Assembly: GCF_003058265.1 (NCBI RefSeq) | Contig: NZ_QBUK01000003.1 | Span: 328,984-392,983, forward strand | DNA: 64,000 nt | Direction of reading: 5' to 3' | DNA from: Flagellimonas amoyensis | GTDB taxonomy: Bacteria > Bacteroidota > Bacteroidia > Flavobacteriales > Flavobacteriaceae | Shown: positions 51,287 through 60,540 of the stretch, one piece after another | Layout: every line of letters begins with the position of its first letter | Position numbering within the stretch: the first letter of the stretch is position 1 | Program-made: the position numbers and the translations under genes | Notes under the pieces: generated by a model | Databases searched by the model: none | Told to the model about the DNA's origin: nothing | Seen by the model: the letters and a program-made list of their open reading frames with translations, nothing else

Positions 51287-54268
51287 ATGTACTTGAACTG
51301 CCATACCTATTATTCCTTGAACTACGGGGTGCTTTCCGAAACGGAGCTCTTGGAGTTGGCCTGTTCCCATGGGGTGGAAACCTTGGCCCTGACCGATATC
51401 AACAACAGTTCGGCAGGGATGAACTTTGTGCGACTGGCCCATGAGCAGGGAATACGTCCCATTCTGGGCATCGATTTTCGGAACGGGAACGTACAGGAGT
51501 TTGTGGGCCTGGCACAAAACAATGAAGGGTTTCGGGAGATCAATGCCTTTCTATCCGAACATTTGCATAAGGGAACATCCATTCCCTCCGTGGCTCCAAT
51601 ATTCGAACATGTCCATGTCATCTATCCCTTCGAGAAGATCCAGGAGGAGGAACGGACAGACTTCCGAGCTTATGAGTACATTGGGGTATCCGTCGAAGAG
51701 CTCCGGAAATTACGGTTCTCCCGGTACCGGGATTATACCGATAGATTGGTGTTGTTACAGCCCGTGAGCTTTCGTAACAAAAAGGATTTCAATACCCATC
51801 GGTTGCTTCGGGCCATAGGATTGAACACACTGTTGAGTAAACTTCCCCAGTCCGAGGAGGCCAGACCCTCTGATACCCTTCGGTCCATGGAGGAACTAAA
51901 AAAAGCCTTGGTTGATTTTCCGCATATCTGGGAGAATACGCAGCGGTTGATGGACTCCTGTACCATTGCCTTTGGGTTTGGAAGTGAGCGGGTTTCCCAG
52001 AACCAGTCCCGTTTTTTGGCGTCCAAGGCCTTGGATGTGGAGCGGTTGCGGGAACTGGCATTGGATGGGCTGCCTCGACGCTATGCCCATCCCACGGAAA
52101 AGGTCAAGGAGCGGATGTTCCGGGAACTGCGTACCATTCAGGAACTGGACTTCGTGTCCTATTTTTTGATCAACCATGATATCGTCTCCTATGCCAAGTC
52201 CAAAGGGTATCCCTATGTGGGCAGGGGGAGTGGGGCCAACAGTCTGGTGGCCTACCTAATTGGGATCACCGATGTGGATCCCATTGAACTGGACCTGTAT
52301 TTTGAACGGTTCATCAATCCCTTTAGGGCCTCCCCTCCGGATTTTGACATTGATTTTTCCACCTGGGACCGGGACGATGTCACGGCCTATATTTTTGAAC
52401 GTTTCGAGCATGTGGCCCTATTGGGAACCTACAACACCTTTAAATACCGGGCCGCTGTTCGGGAACTGGGCAAGGTGTTCGGTCTGCCCACCGAGGAAAT
52501 CGATAAGCTCAGTGCAGGTCGGTATGAGCAAGGAAGCTTGGACGAACTGGCCCGATTGGTGCTGAAATACGCCACCTATATCCATGGGATGCCCAATTAC
52601 ATCAGTGTGCATTCCTCGGGGATCTTGATTCTGGACCGTTCCGAGCATTACTATTCGGCCACGACCCTGCCGCCCAAAGGGTTTCCGACGGTGCAGTTCG
52701 ATATGATCATTGCCGAGGATGTAGGCCTGTTCAAGTTCGATATCCTTGGGCAACGGGGATTGGCCAAGATCAAGGAGGCGGTTGAGGTGATCAAGGACAA
52801 CCGACCCGATGCCATGCTTTGGGACATCAAGAGCGTGGAGGCCATGAAACAGGATGCCAATATCAATCGGCTGTTGAGCCAAGGAAGGGCGATAGGGGCC
52901 TATTATGTGGAATCCCCAGCCATGCGGGGGCTGATGAAAAAGCTACGGACCCATGACTACTTGGGACTGGTGGCGGCCAGCTCCGTGATCCGTCCAGGGG
53001 TATCCTCCTCGGGGATGAAGGATGAATATATCCGCAGGGAGCGGGAACCGGAACGCCGCAAGGAGGCCAATCCCATCCTGTTGGAGATCATGCCGGAGAC
53101 CCATGGGATCATGGTCTATCAAGAGGATGTGCTCAAGGTGGCCCATCTCTTTGCAGGACTCGACCTAGGGGAGGCCGATGTGTTGCGACGGGGGATGAGC
53201 GGAAAGTTCCGTTCCCGGGAGGAATTCCAAGCAGTGAAACTCAAGTTTTTTGAAAACTGCAAACAAAGGGGGCACGATGCTGCCTTGACCCAAATGGTCT
53301 GGGAACAGATCGAGAGTTTTGCGGGTTATGCCTTTGCCAAGGGACATTCCGCTTCCTATGCCGTGGAAAGCTACCAGAGCCTGTATCTGAAATGCTACTT
53401 TCCCCTGGAATTTATGGTAGCCGTGCTCAACAATGGGGGAGGGTTCTATGATACAGAGCTCTATGTCCATGAGGCTAAGATGTGGGGAGGAATTATCCAT
53501 CCGCCCTGTATCAACCGCAGTGATCATGTCAATGTCATCTATGGGAAGCACATCTATTTGGGGCTGGGGCAGCTTCGGAGTTTGGAACGTTTGGTCATCC
53601 AACGCATTTTGAACGAAAGGCAACTCCATGGCAAATTCCGAGATTTTGATGATTTTATCGACCGTGTCCCCATTGCCATCGAACAGTTGACCATCTTGGT
53701 GCGTATCGATGCCTTTCGTGTCTTTGACGTGCCCAAGAAGCAAGTGCTTTGGCAGGCCGTGTTCAAGACCAAGGCCCATCGAAAGGAAACTATCCAGAAA
53801 CTGCTCTTTAAACCCAACCACAGGCATTTTACATTGCCGAATTTACCTTCCCATCCTATTGAGGATGCCTACGACCAAATGGAACTTCTGGGTTTTCCAC
53901 TATGCGGGTATTATGAACTTATGGACGGCAAAGTGAAGAGTAGGCTGACTGCCGGTGATTTTGAGGCCTATGTCAACCAAAGGATCTGGATCTATGGTTC
54001 CCTAGTGCATACCCGATTGAACACCACATCCAAAGGGGACACCATGCGCTTTACCACCATGCTCGATCTGGAAGGGCACTTTTTTGACTGTGTACACTTT
54101 CCACAAACGATGGCATCCACACCCATTCATGGAAAGGGCATCTATTTATGCCACGGAACGGTGACCGAAGAGTTCGGGCATTTCAGTCTGGAGGTGGTTA
54201 CGACCGTCAAACAACCCTTGAAACCTGACCCGAGACAAGTGGGATCGGGAGCGCTATTGGCCAAATAA
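51287..54268 (+). CDS. DNA polymerase III alpha-type subunit (DnaE-like, error-prone cassette)
   Basis: A 993-residue C-family polymerase. The PHP domain opens it (LNCHTYYSLNYGVLSETELLELACSHG; LALTDINN). The palm carries PDFDIDF (351-357) with two catalytic Asp, and GRGSGANSLVAYLIGITDVDP precedes it; the third Asp lies in LFKFDILGQRGL. A fingers region (RRGMSGKFRSREEF, AKGHSASYA) and an OB-like C-terminus follow. It is shorter than replicative DnaE (about 1150-1450), like DnaE2/ImuC. I chose the ATG of MYLNCHTYYS, one base after dinB. With SRAP and DinB it suggests a mobile mutasome; no ImuA/ImuB-type gene is seen. Confidence 0.92.
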   Translation: MYLNCHTYYSLNYGVLSETELLELACSHGVETLALTDINNSSAGMNFVRLAHEQGIRPILGIDFRNGNVQEFVGLAQNNEGFREINAFLSEHLHKGTSIPSVAPIFEHVHVIYPFEKIQEEERTDFRAYEYIGVSVEELRKLRFSRYRDYTDRLVLLQPVSFRNKKDFNTHRLLRAIGLNTLLSKLPQSEEARPSDTLRSMEELKKALVDFPHIWENTQRLMDSCTIAFGFGSERVSQNQSRFLASKALDVERLRELALDGLPRRYAHPTEKVKERMFRELRTIQELDFVSYFLINHDIVSYAKSKGYPYVGRGSGANSLVAYLIGITDVDPIELDLYFERFINPFRASPPDFDIDFSTWDRDDVTAYIFERFEHVALLGTYNTFKYRAAVRELGKVFGLPTEEIDKLSAGRYEQGSLDELARLVLKYATYIHGMPNYISVHSSGILILDRSEHYYSATTLPPKGFPTVQFDMIIAEDVGLFKFDILGQRGLAKIKEAVEVIKDNRPDAMLWDIKSVEAMKQDANINRLLSQGRAIGAYYVESPAMRGLMKKLRTHDYLGLVAASSVIRPGVSSSGMKDEYIRREREPERRKEANPILLEIMPETHGIMVYQEDVLKVAHLFAGLDLGEADVLRRGMSGKFRSREEFQAVKLKFFENCKQRGHDAALTQMVWEQIESFAGYAFAKGHSASYAVESYQSLYLKCYFPLEFMVAVLNNGGGFYDTELYVHEAKMWGGIIHPPCINRSDHVNVIYGKHIYLGLGQLRSLERLVIQRILNERQLHGKFRDFDDFIDRVPIAIEQLTILVRIDAFRVFDVPKKQVLWQAVFKTKAHRKETIQKLLFKPNHRHFTLPNLPSHPIEDAYDQMELLGFPLCGYYELMDGKVKSRLTAGDFEAYVNQRIWIYGSLVHTRLNTTSKGDTMRFTTMLDLEGHFFDCVHFPQTMASTPIHGKGIYLCHGTVTEEFGHFSLEVVTTVKQPLKPDPRQVGSGALLAK

Positions 54269-54303
54269 AAGCGAGTAAGGACGTATTCCGATCAATACTG
54301 CGC

Positions 54304-54371
54304 AAAGATAAACCCGGAAAATATTTCTCGGGAAAGGGACGGCATAAGGCCGTTGCCGATGTCACTTTTTT
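54304..54371 (+). repeat. structured direct repeat, copy 2
   Basis: Same orientation as the copy at 45377-45443. The hairpin core GACGGC-ATAAG-GCCGT is kept and ends in TGTCACTTTTTT. The outer GGG/CCC pairing of copy 1 is broken here. It follows dnaE by 35 bases and could serve as its terminator. Confidence 0.75.
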
Positions 54372-54454
54372 CATACTCTAGTAATGACCTGATATTTTAG
54401 GGGGAAAACTCCAATAATGAAGTTTGGAACTACTTTTTATTGGTCCAAAAAGAG

Positions 54455-54510
54455 TTCCTTTTAAGAACCATTCTTTGCAATAGAGTTGCACTTGGATTTT
54501 TTTATCTTTG
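54455..54510 (+). promoter_or_regulatory. promoter and dyad before the DUF6660 gene
   Basis: TATCTTTG (54503-54510) is a perfect -7 box, 4 bases before the GTG start, implying an almost leaderless message. Upstream, GTTCCTTTTAAGAAC (54455-54469) is a near-palindrome that could bind the Fur/Zur-type regulator encoded in the same block. A well-spaced -33 TTTG is not evident. Confidence 0.5.
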
Positions 54511-54514
54511 CCCC

Positions 54515-54823
54515 GTGAAATTTTTGACAATCATATTAACAATATACTTCTTGGCGCTCAACGTGGTGCCTTGTAGTGATTCAGGGAATGCCTCTGACGA
54601 TTGCCAAACTGTTTCGGTAGTCGATTCTGACGGCGACCAAGGTGACGATTGTGAACTTTGCTCGCCTTTCTGTCAATGTCATTGTTGCCACGTTCACACC
54701 ATAGATTTTGGGCTTGTCGCATTTGAACCGTACCAGCCAGAAATCCCAGACGAATTCTTTGCCCATTTTGATGACCTCGGCAAGGATATTCCACCTTCTC
54801 TTTTACAGCCCCCTCGGGCATGA
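54515..54823 (+). CDS. DUF6660 small exported Cys/His protein
   Basis: A 102-residue protein with a signal peptide (KFLTIILTIYFLALNVVPCSD) and a CELCSPFCQCHCCHVH cluster. The Asp/Ser-rich stretch before it and the Cys/His cluster suggest metal binding in the periplasm. It is recognisable as DUF6660, common just upstream of CzcA-type genes in Flavobacteria. I chose the GTG because the -7 box is 4 bases upstream and the N-terminus then reads as a signal peptide; a longer frame from 54440 would place the promoter inside the gene. Confidence 0.8.
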   Translation: MKFLTIILTIYFLALNVVPCSDSGNASDDCQTVSVVDSDGDQGDDCELCSPFCQCHCCHVHTIDFGLVAFEPYQPEIPDEFFAHFDDLGKDIPPSLLQPPRA

Positions 54824-54854
54824 TCCAGTTTTTATAGGATAAAACTATCCTGTT

Positions 54855-54883
54855 TTGACGTGACTTTTTCATGGTTACGTCAA
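54855..54883 (+). other. hairpin between DUF6660 and czcA
   Basis: A 10-base stem TTGACGTGAC/GTTACGTCAA (one G-T pair) with a 9-base loop, preceded by a smaller AGGATA-AAAC-TATCCT hairpin. No T-run follows, so it is more likely an mRNA stability or processing element than a terminator. Confidence 0.45.
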
Positions 54884-54947
54884 TATCGTGCGTTGCTTTT
54901 CATCAATGCGCCCAGTAAGAATATAAACTGAATCAATACCCTTGTCC

Positions 54948-57900
54948 ATGATCAACAGAATCATTGATTTTTCAATCAATAATAAATTTATTATTGGTCT
55001 GCTCACCCTCGCATTGATAGGTGCGGGCGTTTATAGCATGACCCAAGTTCCCATCGATGCCGTACCGGATATCACCAATAATCAAGTACAGGTCATTACC
55101 CAATCGCCCAATCTGGGAACGGAGGATATAGAACAATTTGTAACCTATCCCGTTGAGGTGGCCATGAGCAATCTGCCCAACGTCAAGGAGATCCGCTCTG
55201 TTTCCCGATTTGGTCTTTCTGTAGTGACCATTGTATTTGATGACGAGGTGGGCACTTATCTGCCGAGACAACTTGTAGCTGAAAAACTGCCCGAGGTTCA
55301 AGAACAGATCCCTTCGGGTTTTGGCAAACCCGTTATGGGTCCAATTTCAACGGGATTGGGCGAAATCTATCAATATACCCTTGAAGTAGATGATGAACAT
55401 CAAGGTGAATATTCGGCAACCGAACTGCGTACGATCCAGGACTGGATTGTACGGAGACAGATGGCCATGGTGCCCGGCGTGGTGGAGGTAAACGCCTTTG
55501 GCGGAAACAAAAAGCAATACGAAGTGGCGGTTGACCCGGACGAACTTCGCGCCATTGGTATAACCATTACAGAAGTGTTCTCGGCCCTTGAAAAGAACAA
55601 CCAGAATACAGGTGGGGCCTACATCGAGCGTAACCACCAAGCCAACTTCATTCGTGGTGAAGGGCTGGCCAGGACCATATCGGATATTGAAAATATGGTG
55701 GTCAAGGCCGTTAATGGCATTCCCATCAAAGTGAAGGATATAGGTAAGGTAAGCATGGGAAGTGCGGTACGCTATGGTGCGCTTACCAAAGATGGAAAGG
55801 GCGAAGCCGTGGGCGGAATGATCTTGATGCTCAAAGGGGCAAATTCCAACGAGGTGATCGAAAACGTGACCCGACGTGTGGAACAGATACAACGGTCCCT
55901 TCCTGAAGGAGTGTCCATCAAACCTTTCCTGGACCGCAGCGAATTGATCGCCGAGACAACAGGCACGGTAACGGGGAACCTTTTGGAAGGTGGGCTTATC
56001 GTGATCTTCGTGTTGGTCTTGTTGTTGGGAAATTGGCGTGGCGGACTCATTGTGGCTTCGACCATACCCTTATCCCTATTGTTTGCCTTTATTCTGATGA
56101 ATGTTTTTGACGTATGGGCAAACTTGATGAGCTTGGGGGCAATCGATTTTGGAATCATTGTGGATGGTGCGGTGATCATCGTAGAGGGCACCGTTTTTTT
56201 AATGTACTCCTATGTGGTCAAAAAGAATGGCGTTAGTGCAGAAACACGGGATGACATCGCCGCTAAGGCCTCCAAAAAAATGATGAACGCCGCTTTCTTT
56301 GGCCAGCTGATCATTCTGATCGTGTTCCTGCCCATTTTGGCCTTGGAGGGTGTCGAAGGGAAAATGTTCCAGCCCATGGCCCTCACCTTCATTTTCGCGA
56401 TGATCGGGGCCATGTTATTGTGTCTTACCTATGTACCCATGGTTTCGGCATTGTTCCTACGGCCGCCAAAATCCAAAAAACAATCCTATGGCGATAGGTT
56501 CGTGCATTGGATTGAGCGGAAATATGAACCGTTGTTGACCAAATCACTTTCCAAGGCCAAAGTGGTCGTAAGCATTGCCCTTGGTCTTTTTGCCATTGCC
56601 ATTTTCGCCTTTACGAGAATGGGCGGTGAGTTTATCCCGCAATTGGACGAAGGTGATATTGCCTTTCATGCGATCTTGAAACCCGGCAGTTCCCTGTCGG
56701 AAACCATCGAAACCACGACAATTATTGAACGTATCGTGAAGGCCGAATTTCCCGAAGTTGAAACCGTTCTCAGCCGTATCGGTGTCGCCGATGTACCAAC
56801 GGACCCGATGCCCATGGATATTGCCGATGTCTTCGTTATCCTCAAACCAACTGATGAATGGACATCTGCAGAAAGCAAGGATGAACTCGTGGAAAAAATG
56901 AAGGAGGCCATCAGTATCGTTCCCGGCGTGAATTTTGAGTTTACCCAACCTATCGAAATGCGCTTCAACGAACTACTTACGGGTGTTCGTGAGGATGTGG
57001 CCATTAAATTGTTCGGGGAAGACCTCGGCATATTGGCAAGCAAGGCCGAGGAAATGGGGGAAATCATTGCCACCGTTCCCGGTGTGGCGGATATGAAAGT
57101 TGAGGCCACGGACGGCCTGCCACAAATCACCATTGACTACAACCGCAATAAATTGGCACAGTACGGTCTAAAGATCGAACAGCTCAATAAAGTGGTACAG
57201 TCCGCCTTTGCAGGAGGAAAGGCGGGCGTAATCTTCGAGGGTGAAAAACGGTTTGACCTGGTCGTAAGACTTCTAAAGGAAAACCGACAAAGCATCGAGG
57301 ATATCCAGAACTTGTTCATCAACCTGCCCAATGGTTCGCAAATCCCATTACGGGAAATTGCCGAGGTAAGTTATGAACCCGGCCCGATGCAGATAAGCCG
57401 TGACAATACCAATAGGCGGACCTATGTGGGTATCAATATTCGCGACCGTGACGTAAAATCGGTGGTAGAGGATATCCAAGAAAAATTGGATGCACAGTTT
57501 GACCTGCCCGCAGGATATTACATTCGGTATGGTGGAGCTTTCGAAAATCTGGAACGTGCCAGCAATAGATTGCAAACTGTGGTCCCTATTGCCTTGTTCC
57601 TGATTTTCATATTGATTTATTTTGCGCTAAAGTCCTTTCCACAGACCTTGATGATCTACCTAGCGATCCCGATGGCCACCATTGGCGGTGTGTTCGCCCT
57701 GTGGTTAAGGGATATGCCTTTCAGTATTTCCGCAGGGGTCGGCTTTATCGTGTTGTTTGGTGTGGCCGTTCTGAACGGACTCGTCATGATAAGTGGTCTC
57801 AATGAACTGAAGGAAGAAGGCGTGACCAATCTTAAAGATAGAATTATAGAAGGCACTAAAAGACGGATTCGTCCCATTATGCTCACGGCCTTTACGGATA

Positions 57901-59321
57901 TTTTAGGGTTTCTTCCCATGGCGGTTTCGGCTTCGGCCGGGGCAGAGGTACAGCGACCTTTGGCCACCGTGGTCATTGGTGGCTTGATAACTTCGACCCT
58001 CTTGACCCTCTTTATCCTACCCATCTTATACCAATGGGTCGAGGGACGTTCGGAACGGATGAGGAAACCCGACCCGAAATGGATTGCCCCTGTGGTCATG
58101 GTCCTTCTTTTATTCACCACAGCACTACCTGCCAAATTGAATGCGCAAGAAGGTTTTGAAAATGCACGGGTGGACCAATCTAAAGATTCACTGCCCACTA
58201 TTTCATTGGAAGAGGCGGTGGAAGTTTCCAAGAAAAACTACCCGCTGTTGAAAGCGAAACAATGGGAGGTCCAAAAACAAACCGTCCTAAAAGGTATGGC
58301 TTACGACCTTGGAAATACCCAAGTCTTTACAGGTGGCGAAGAAATTATGGATGGGCAGGGAATTTATACCTTGGTTGGGGTTGGACAACAGAATATCGAC
58401 CTGTTGGGCATCAGTGCAAAAAGGCGTTTGCAGAGACAACGCATAGCTTTGGCCGAGACAGCTCTGGACCTTTCCCAATTGCAAGTGGAACAGGAAGTCA
58501 AAAAGGCTTGGTCAGAAGCCTATCGACAACGACAGAAATTTGAACTGTACCGTGAACTGGATTCTATTTATTCACAATTTAAAAAAGCAATAGAACTCAA
58601 CTTCGAGGTAGAAGCCATTTCCCGGCTGGAATATTCATCGGCCACAAATCAGGCCTTGCAAATCAACAATAAACTGCAACAGGCCGAAGGTGATTATGCC
58701 ATTGCCCTGCAAAAGCTCAATCTTTGGTTGGTTTCGGACATCTACTATGCAGTTCCGGGAAAACTTGATGAAAGTGCGGTAACGGTTTTGGGATGGGACG
58801 GGGATTTAGGAAAACATCCAGAGCTGGAACTTTCACAAAGGCGCATCGAGGAGGCCGAGGCGACTTACAATGCGGCACGTGCCGATCTGCTGCCTAAATT
58901 CAACCTTCAGGGCGGACTGCAACAGGTCAATGGTAATAGCGGGTTCTATACCTATCAAGCCGGCATTTCGGTTCCTTTGTTTTCAGGTGGACAGCGTAGT
59001 CAAGCCAAGGCCGCCAAAATTAAAAGTGAAATCGCAAAGACCAATGCGGATTATACCAAACGCCAGCTGCAATCCGAATTTCGGCAGGCAGTGCAAGCCT
59101 ATCAGAAATGGAGCGCATCGTGGCAATTTTATAGGGACAAGGCCTTGCCACTTGCCCAAGAGCAACGCAGGGGAGCATTGTTGGCCTACGCGGAGGGTGC
59201 GGTGGACTATGCAGCGTTCACACAGATTATTCGGGATGCCATAAACACGGAAATGGATGCCCTTGACGCTCTTGACAATTATCTAGAATCAGTATTTGAA
59301 TTACAATATTTTAAACAATAG
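54948..59321 (+). CDS. czcA: CzcA-type heavy-metal RND pump fused to a TolC-like outer-membrane factor
   Basis: A 1457-residue fusion. Residues 1 to about 1040 are a CusA/CzcA pump with about 12 membrane helices. The helix-4 relay D400-F-x4-D406-x6-E413 (DFGIIVDGAVIIVEG) is the HME1 pattern of Zn/Cd/Co pumps, not the Cu/Ag type. After a further hydrophobic segment ending ALPAKLNAQ (about 1045-1067), about 390 residues form a TolC-like factor (ISLEEAVEVSKKNYPLLKAKQ, then coiled coils and SVPLFSGGQRSQ). The junction looks like a signal-peptide cleavage site, so the two parts may be separated after export. I chose ATG 54948 over a TTG two codons upstream. CzcB follows 4 bases later. Confidence 0.95.
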   Translation: MINRIIDFSINNKFIIGLLTLALIGAGVYSMTQVPIDAVPDITNNQVQVITQSPNLGTEDIEQFVTYPVEVAMSNLPNVKEIRSVSRFGLSVVTIVFDDEVGTYLPRQLVAEKLPEVQEQIPSGFGKPVMGPISTGLGEIYQYTLEVDDEHQGEYSATELRTIQDWIVRRQMAMVPGVVEVNAFGGNKKQYEVAVDPDELRAIGITITEVFSALEKNNQNTGGAYIERNHQANFIRGEGLARTISDIENMVVKAVNGIPIKVKDIGKVSMGSAVRYGALTKDGKGEAVGGMILMLKGANSNEVIENVTRRVEQIQRSLPEGVSIKPFLDRSELIAETTGTVTGNLLEGGLIVIFVLVLLLGNWRGGLIVASTIPLSLLFAFILMNVFDVWANLMSLGAIDFGIIVDGAVIIVEGTVFLMYSYVVKKNGVSAETRDDIAAKASKKMMNAAFFGQLIILIVFLPILALEGVEGKMFQPMALTFIFAMIGAMLLCLTYVPMVSALFLRPPKSKKQSYGDRFVHWIERKYEPLLTKSLSKAKVVVSIALGLFAIAIFAFTRMGGEFIPQLDEGDIAFHAILKPGSSLSETIETTTIIERIVKAEFPEVETVLSRIGVADVPTDPMPMDIADVFVILKPTDEWTSAESKDELVEKMKEAISIVPGVNFEFTQPIEMRFNELLTGVREDVAIKLFGEDLGILASKAEEMGEIIATVPGVADMKVEATDGLPQITIDYNRNKLAQYGLKIEQLNKVVQSAFAGGKAGVIFEGEKRFDLVVRLLKENRQSIEDIQNLFINLPNGSQIPLREIAEVSYEPGPMQISRDNTNRRTYVGINIRDRDVKSVVEDIQEKLDAQFDLPAGYYIRYGGAFENLERASNRLQTVVPIALFLIFILIYFALKSFPQTLMIYLAIPMATIGGVFALWLRDMPFSISAGVGFIVLFGVAVLNGLVMISGLNELKEEGVTNLKDRIIEGTKRRIRPIMLTAFTDILGFLPMAVSASAGAEVQRPLATVVIGGLITSTLLTLFILPILYQWVEGRSERMRKPDPKWIAPVVMVLLLFTTALPAKLNAQEGFENARVDQSKDSLPTISLEEAVEVSKKNYPLLKAKQWEVQKQTVLKGMAYDLGNTQVFTGGEEIMDGQGIYTLVGVGQQNIDLLGISAKRRLQRQRIALAETALDLSQLQVEQEVKKAWSEAYRQRQKFELYRELDSIYSQFKKAIELNFEVEAISRLEYSSATNQALQINNKLQQAEGDYAIALQKLNLWLVSDIYYAVPGKLDESAVTVLGWDGDLGKHPELELSQRRIEEAEATYNAARADLLPKFNLQGGLQQVNGNSGFYTYQAGISVPLFSGGQRSQAKAAKIKSEIAKTNADYTKRQLQSEFRQAVQAYQKWSASWQFYRDKALPLAQEQRRGALLAYAEGAVDYAAFTQIIRDAINTEMDALDALDNYLESVFELQYFKQ

Positions 59322-59325
59322 ACAA

Positions 59326-60525
59326 ATGAACAATCTTTTTAAATATAGCGTTTTCGGGCTCGTGGCGATGCTCTTGGTTCTTACTTCCTGTGGGAATTCC
59401 AAAGCCGATACTGAGGAAGCAAAGCAAAAAAATCCTGAAGTGGGTGAAATGCAAAATGAAAGTGAAGCCAAAGAAGCCATGCTGACGGAGGCACAGTACC
59501 GGAATCTTAACATGAGAATCGATACTGTTACCCAACGTGTTATGAAGCAGTATGTGGAAGCCAATGGCCAATTGGAGGTCCCACCACAGAATGAAGCGAC
59601 CATTACAACGGTCGTGGGTGCCAATGTGGTGTCCATAGAGGTCATTGAGGGAGACCAAGTAAATAAAGGTCAAACGGTCGCCTATTTGTCCCACCCCAAT
59701 ATTATCCAGAAACAGACCGATTACCTGAACGCCTACAGTAACAGCCAGTTTCTTAAGAAGGAATTTGAAAGACAAAAAAACTTGTATGATGCCGGGGTGG
59801 GCAGCGGGGCCAACTTTCAAAAGGCCGAAGCGGAATACAGGGCCTCCCAAAGCCTGGCAAAAGGATTGGAAGCACAGTTGGAACAATTGAACATTAGTGC
59901 ATCCGGGGTCAGAAATGGTACGATTTACCAACGGGTGGCATTGCGAAGTCCCATTGAGGGGTTTGTCCAAAAAGTAGCGGTCAAAACCGGGCAGTACGTA
60001 GAACCGCAGACCGACCTCTTTGAAATCGTTGACACCCATCACGTCCATGCCGATTTAATGGTGTTTGAAAAGGATGTGTACAAAGTAAAGGTAGGCCAGC
60101 AAGTATCCTTCAATGTGCAATCCATTCCCGGAAAGGAACTTACTGCGAAAATTTATTCCGTAGGGAAAACTTTCGAGCAAAATCCCAAAGCGATACACGT
60201 CCATGCCGAAATCGAGAACAAGGAAGGGCAGCTGATTCCAGGGATGTATGTTGAAGGACGGATTGAAATCCAAAAATTCGAGACTGTTGCGATGCCTGAA
60301 AGTGCAATAAGTTCGAACGAGGGAATGAAGTATATATTTACAGCGGAGCGCGAAGGCAATGACTGGAGCTTCAAACCTGTCGAAATTACCACCGGTCCAC
60401 ATGACGGAAATTGGGTCGCCATCGATTTTGTAGACTCTATTGGACCAAACACTACATTTGCATACAACAATGCCTACTATTTAATGGCCCAAATGAAAAA
60501 AGGGGATGCGGGACATGATCATTGA
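59326..60525 (+). CDS. czcB: CzcB-type periplasmic adaptor lipoprotein
   Basis: A 399-residue membrane-fusion protein with lipobox LTSC (Cys22) after a short leader. Barrel-sandwich halves are ATITTVVGANVVSIEVIEGDQVNKGQ and LRSPIEGFVQKVAVKTGQYVEPQTDLFEIVD, separated by a coiled coil (about 140-195). A beta-barrel and membrane-proximal domain follow, and the C-terminus is GDAGHDH, a possible metal ligand. It links the inner-membrane pump to the TolC-like factor encoded just upstream. I chose the ATG of MNNLFKYSV; a frame opened 30 bases earlier overlaps czcA. Confidence 0.93.
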   Translation: MNNLFKYSVFGLVAMLLVLTSCGNSKADTEEAKQKNPEVGEMQNESEAKEAMLTEAQYRNLNMRIDTVTQRVMKQYVEANGQLEVPPQNEATITTVVGANVVSIEVIEGDQVNKGQTVAYLSHPNIIQKQTDYLNAYSNSQFLKKEFERQKNLYDAGVGSGANFQKAEAEYRASQSLAKGLEAQLEQLNISASGVRNGTIYQRVALRSPIEGFVQKVAVKTGQYVEPQTDLFEIVDTHHVHADLMVFEKDVYKVKVGQQVSFNVQSIPGKELTAKIYSVGKTFEQNPKAIHVHAEIENKEGQLIPGMYVEGRIEIQKFETVAMPESAISSNEGMKYIFTAEREGNDWSFKPVEITTGPHDGNWVAIDFVDSIGPNTTFAYNNAYYLMAQMKKGDAGHDH

Positions 60526-60540
60526 TATAATCACAATACG

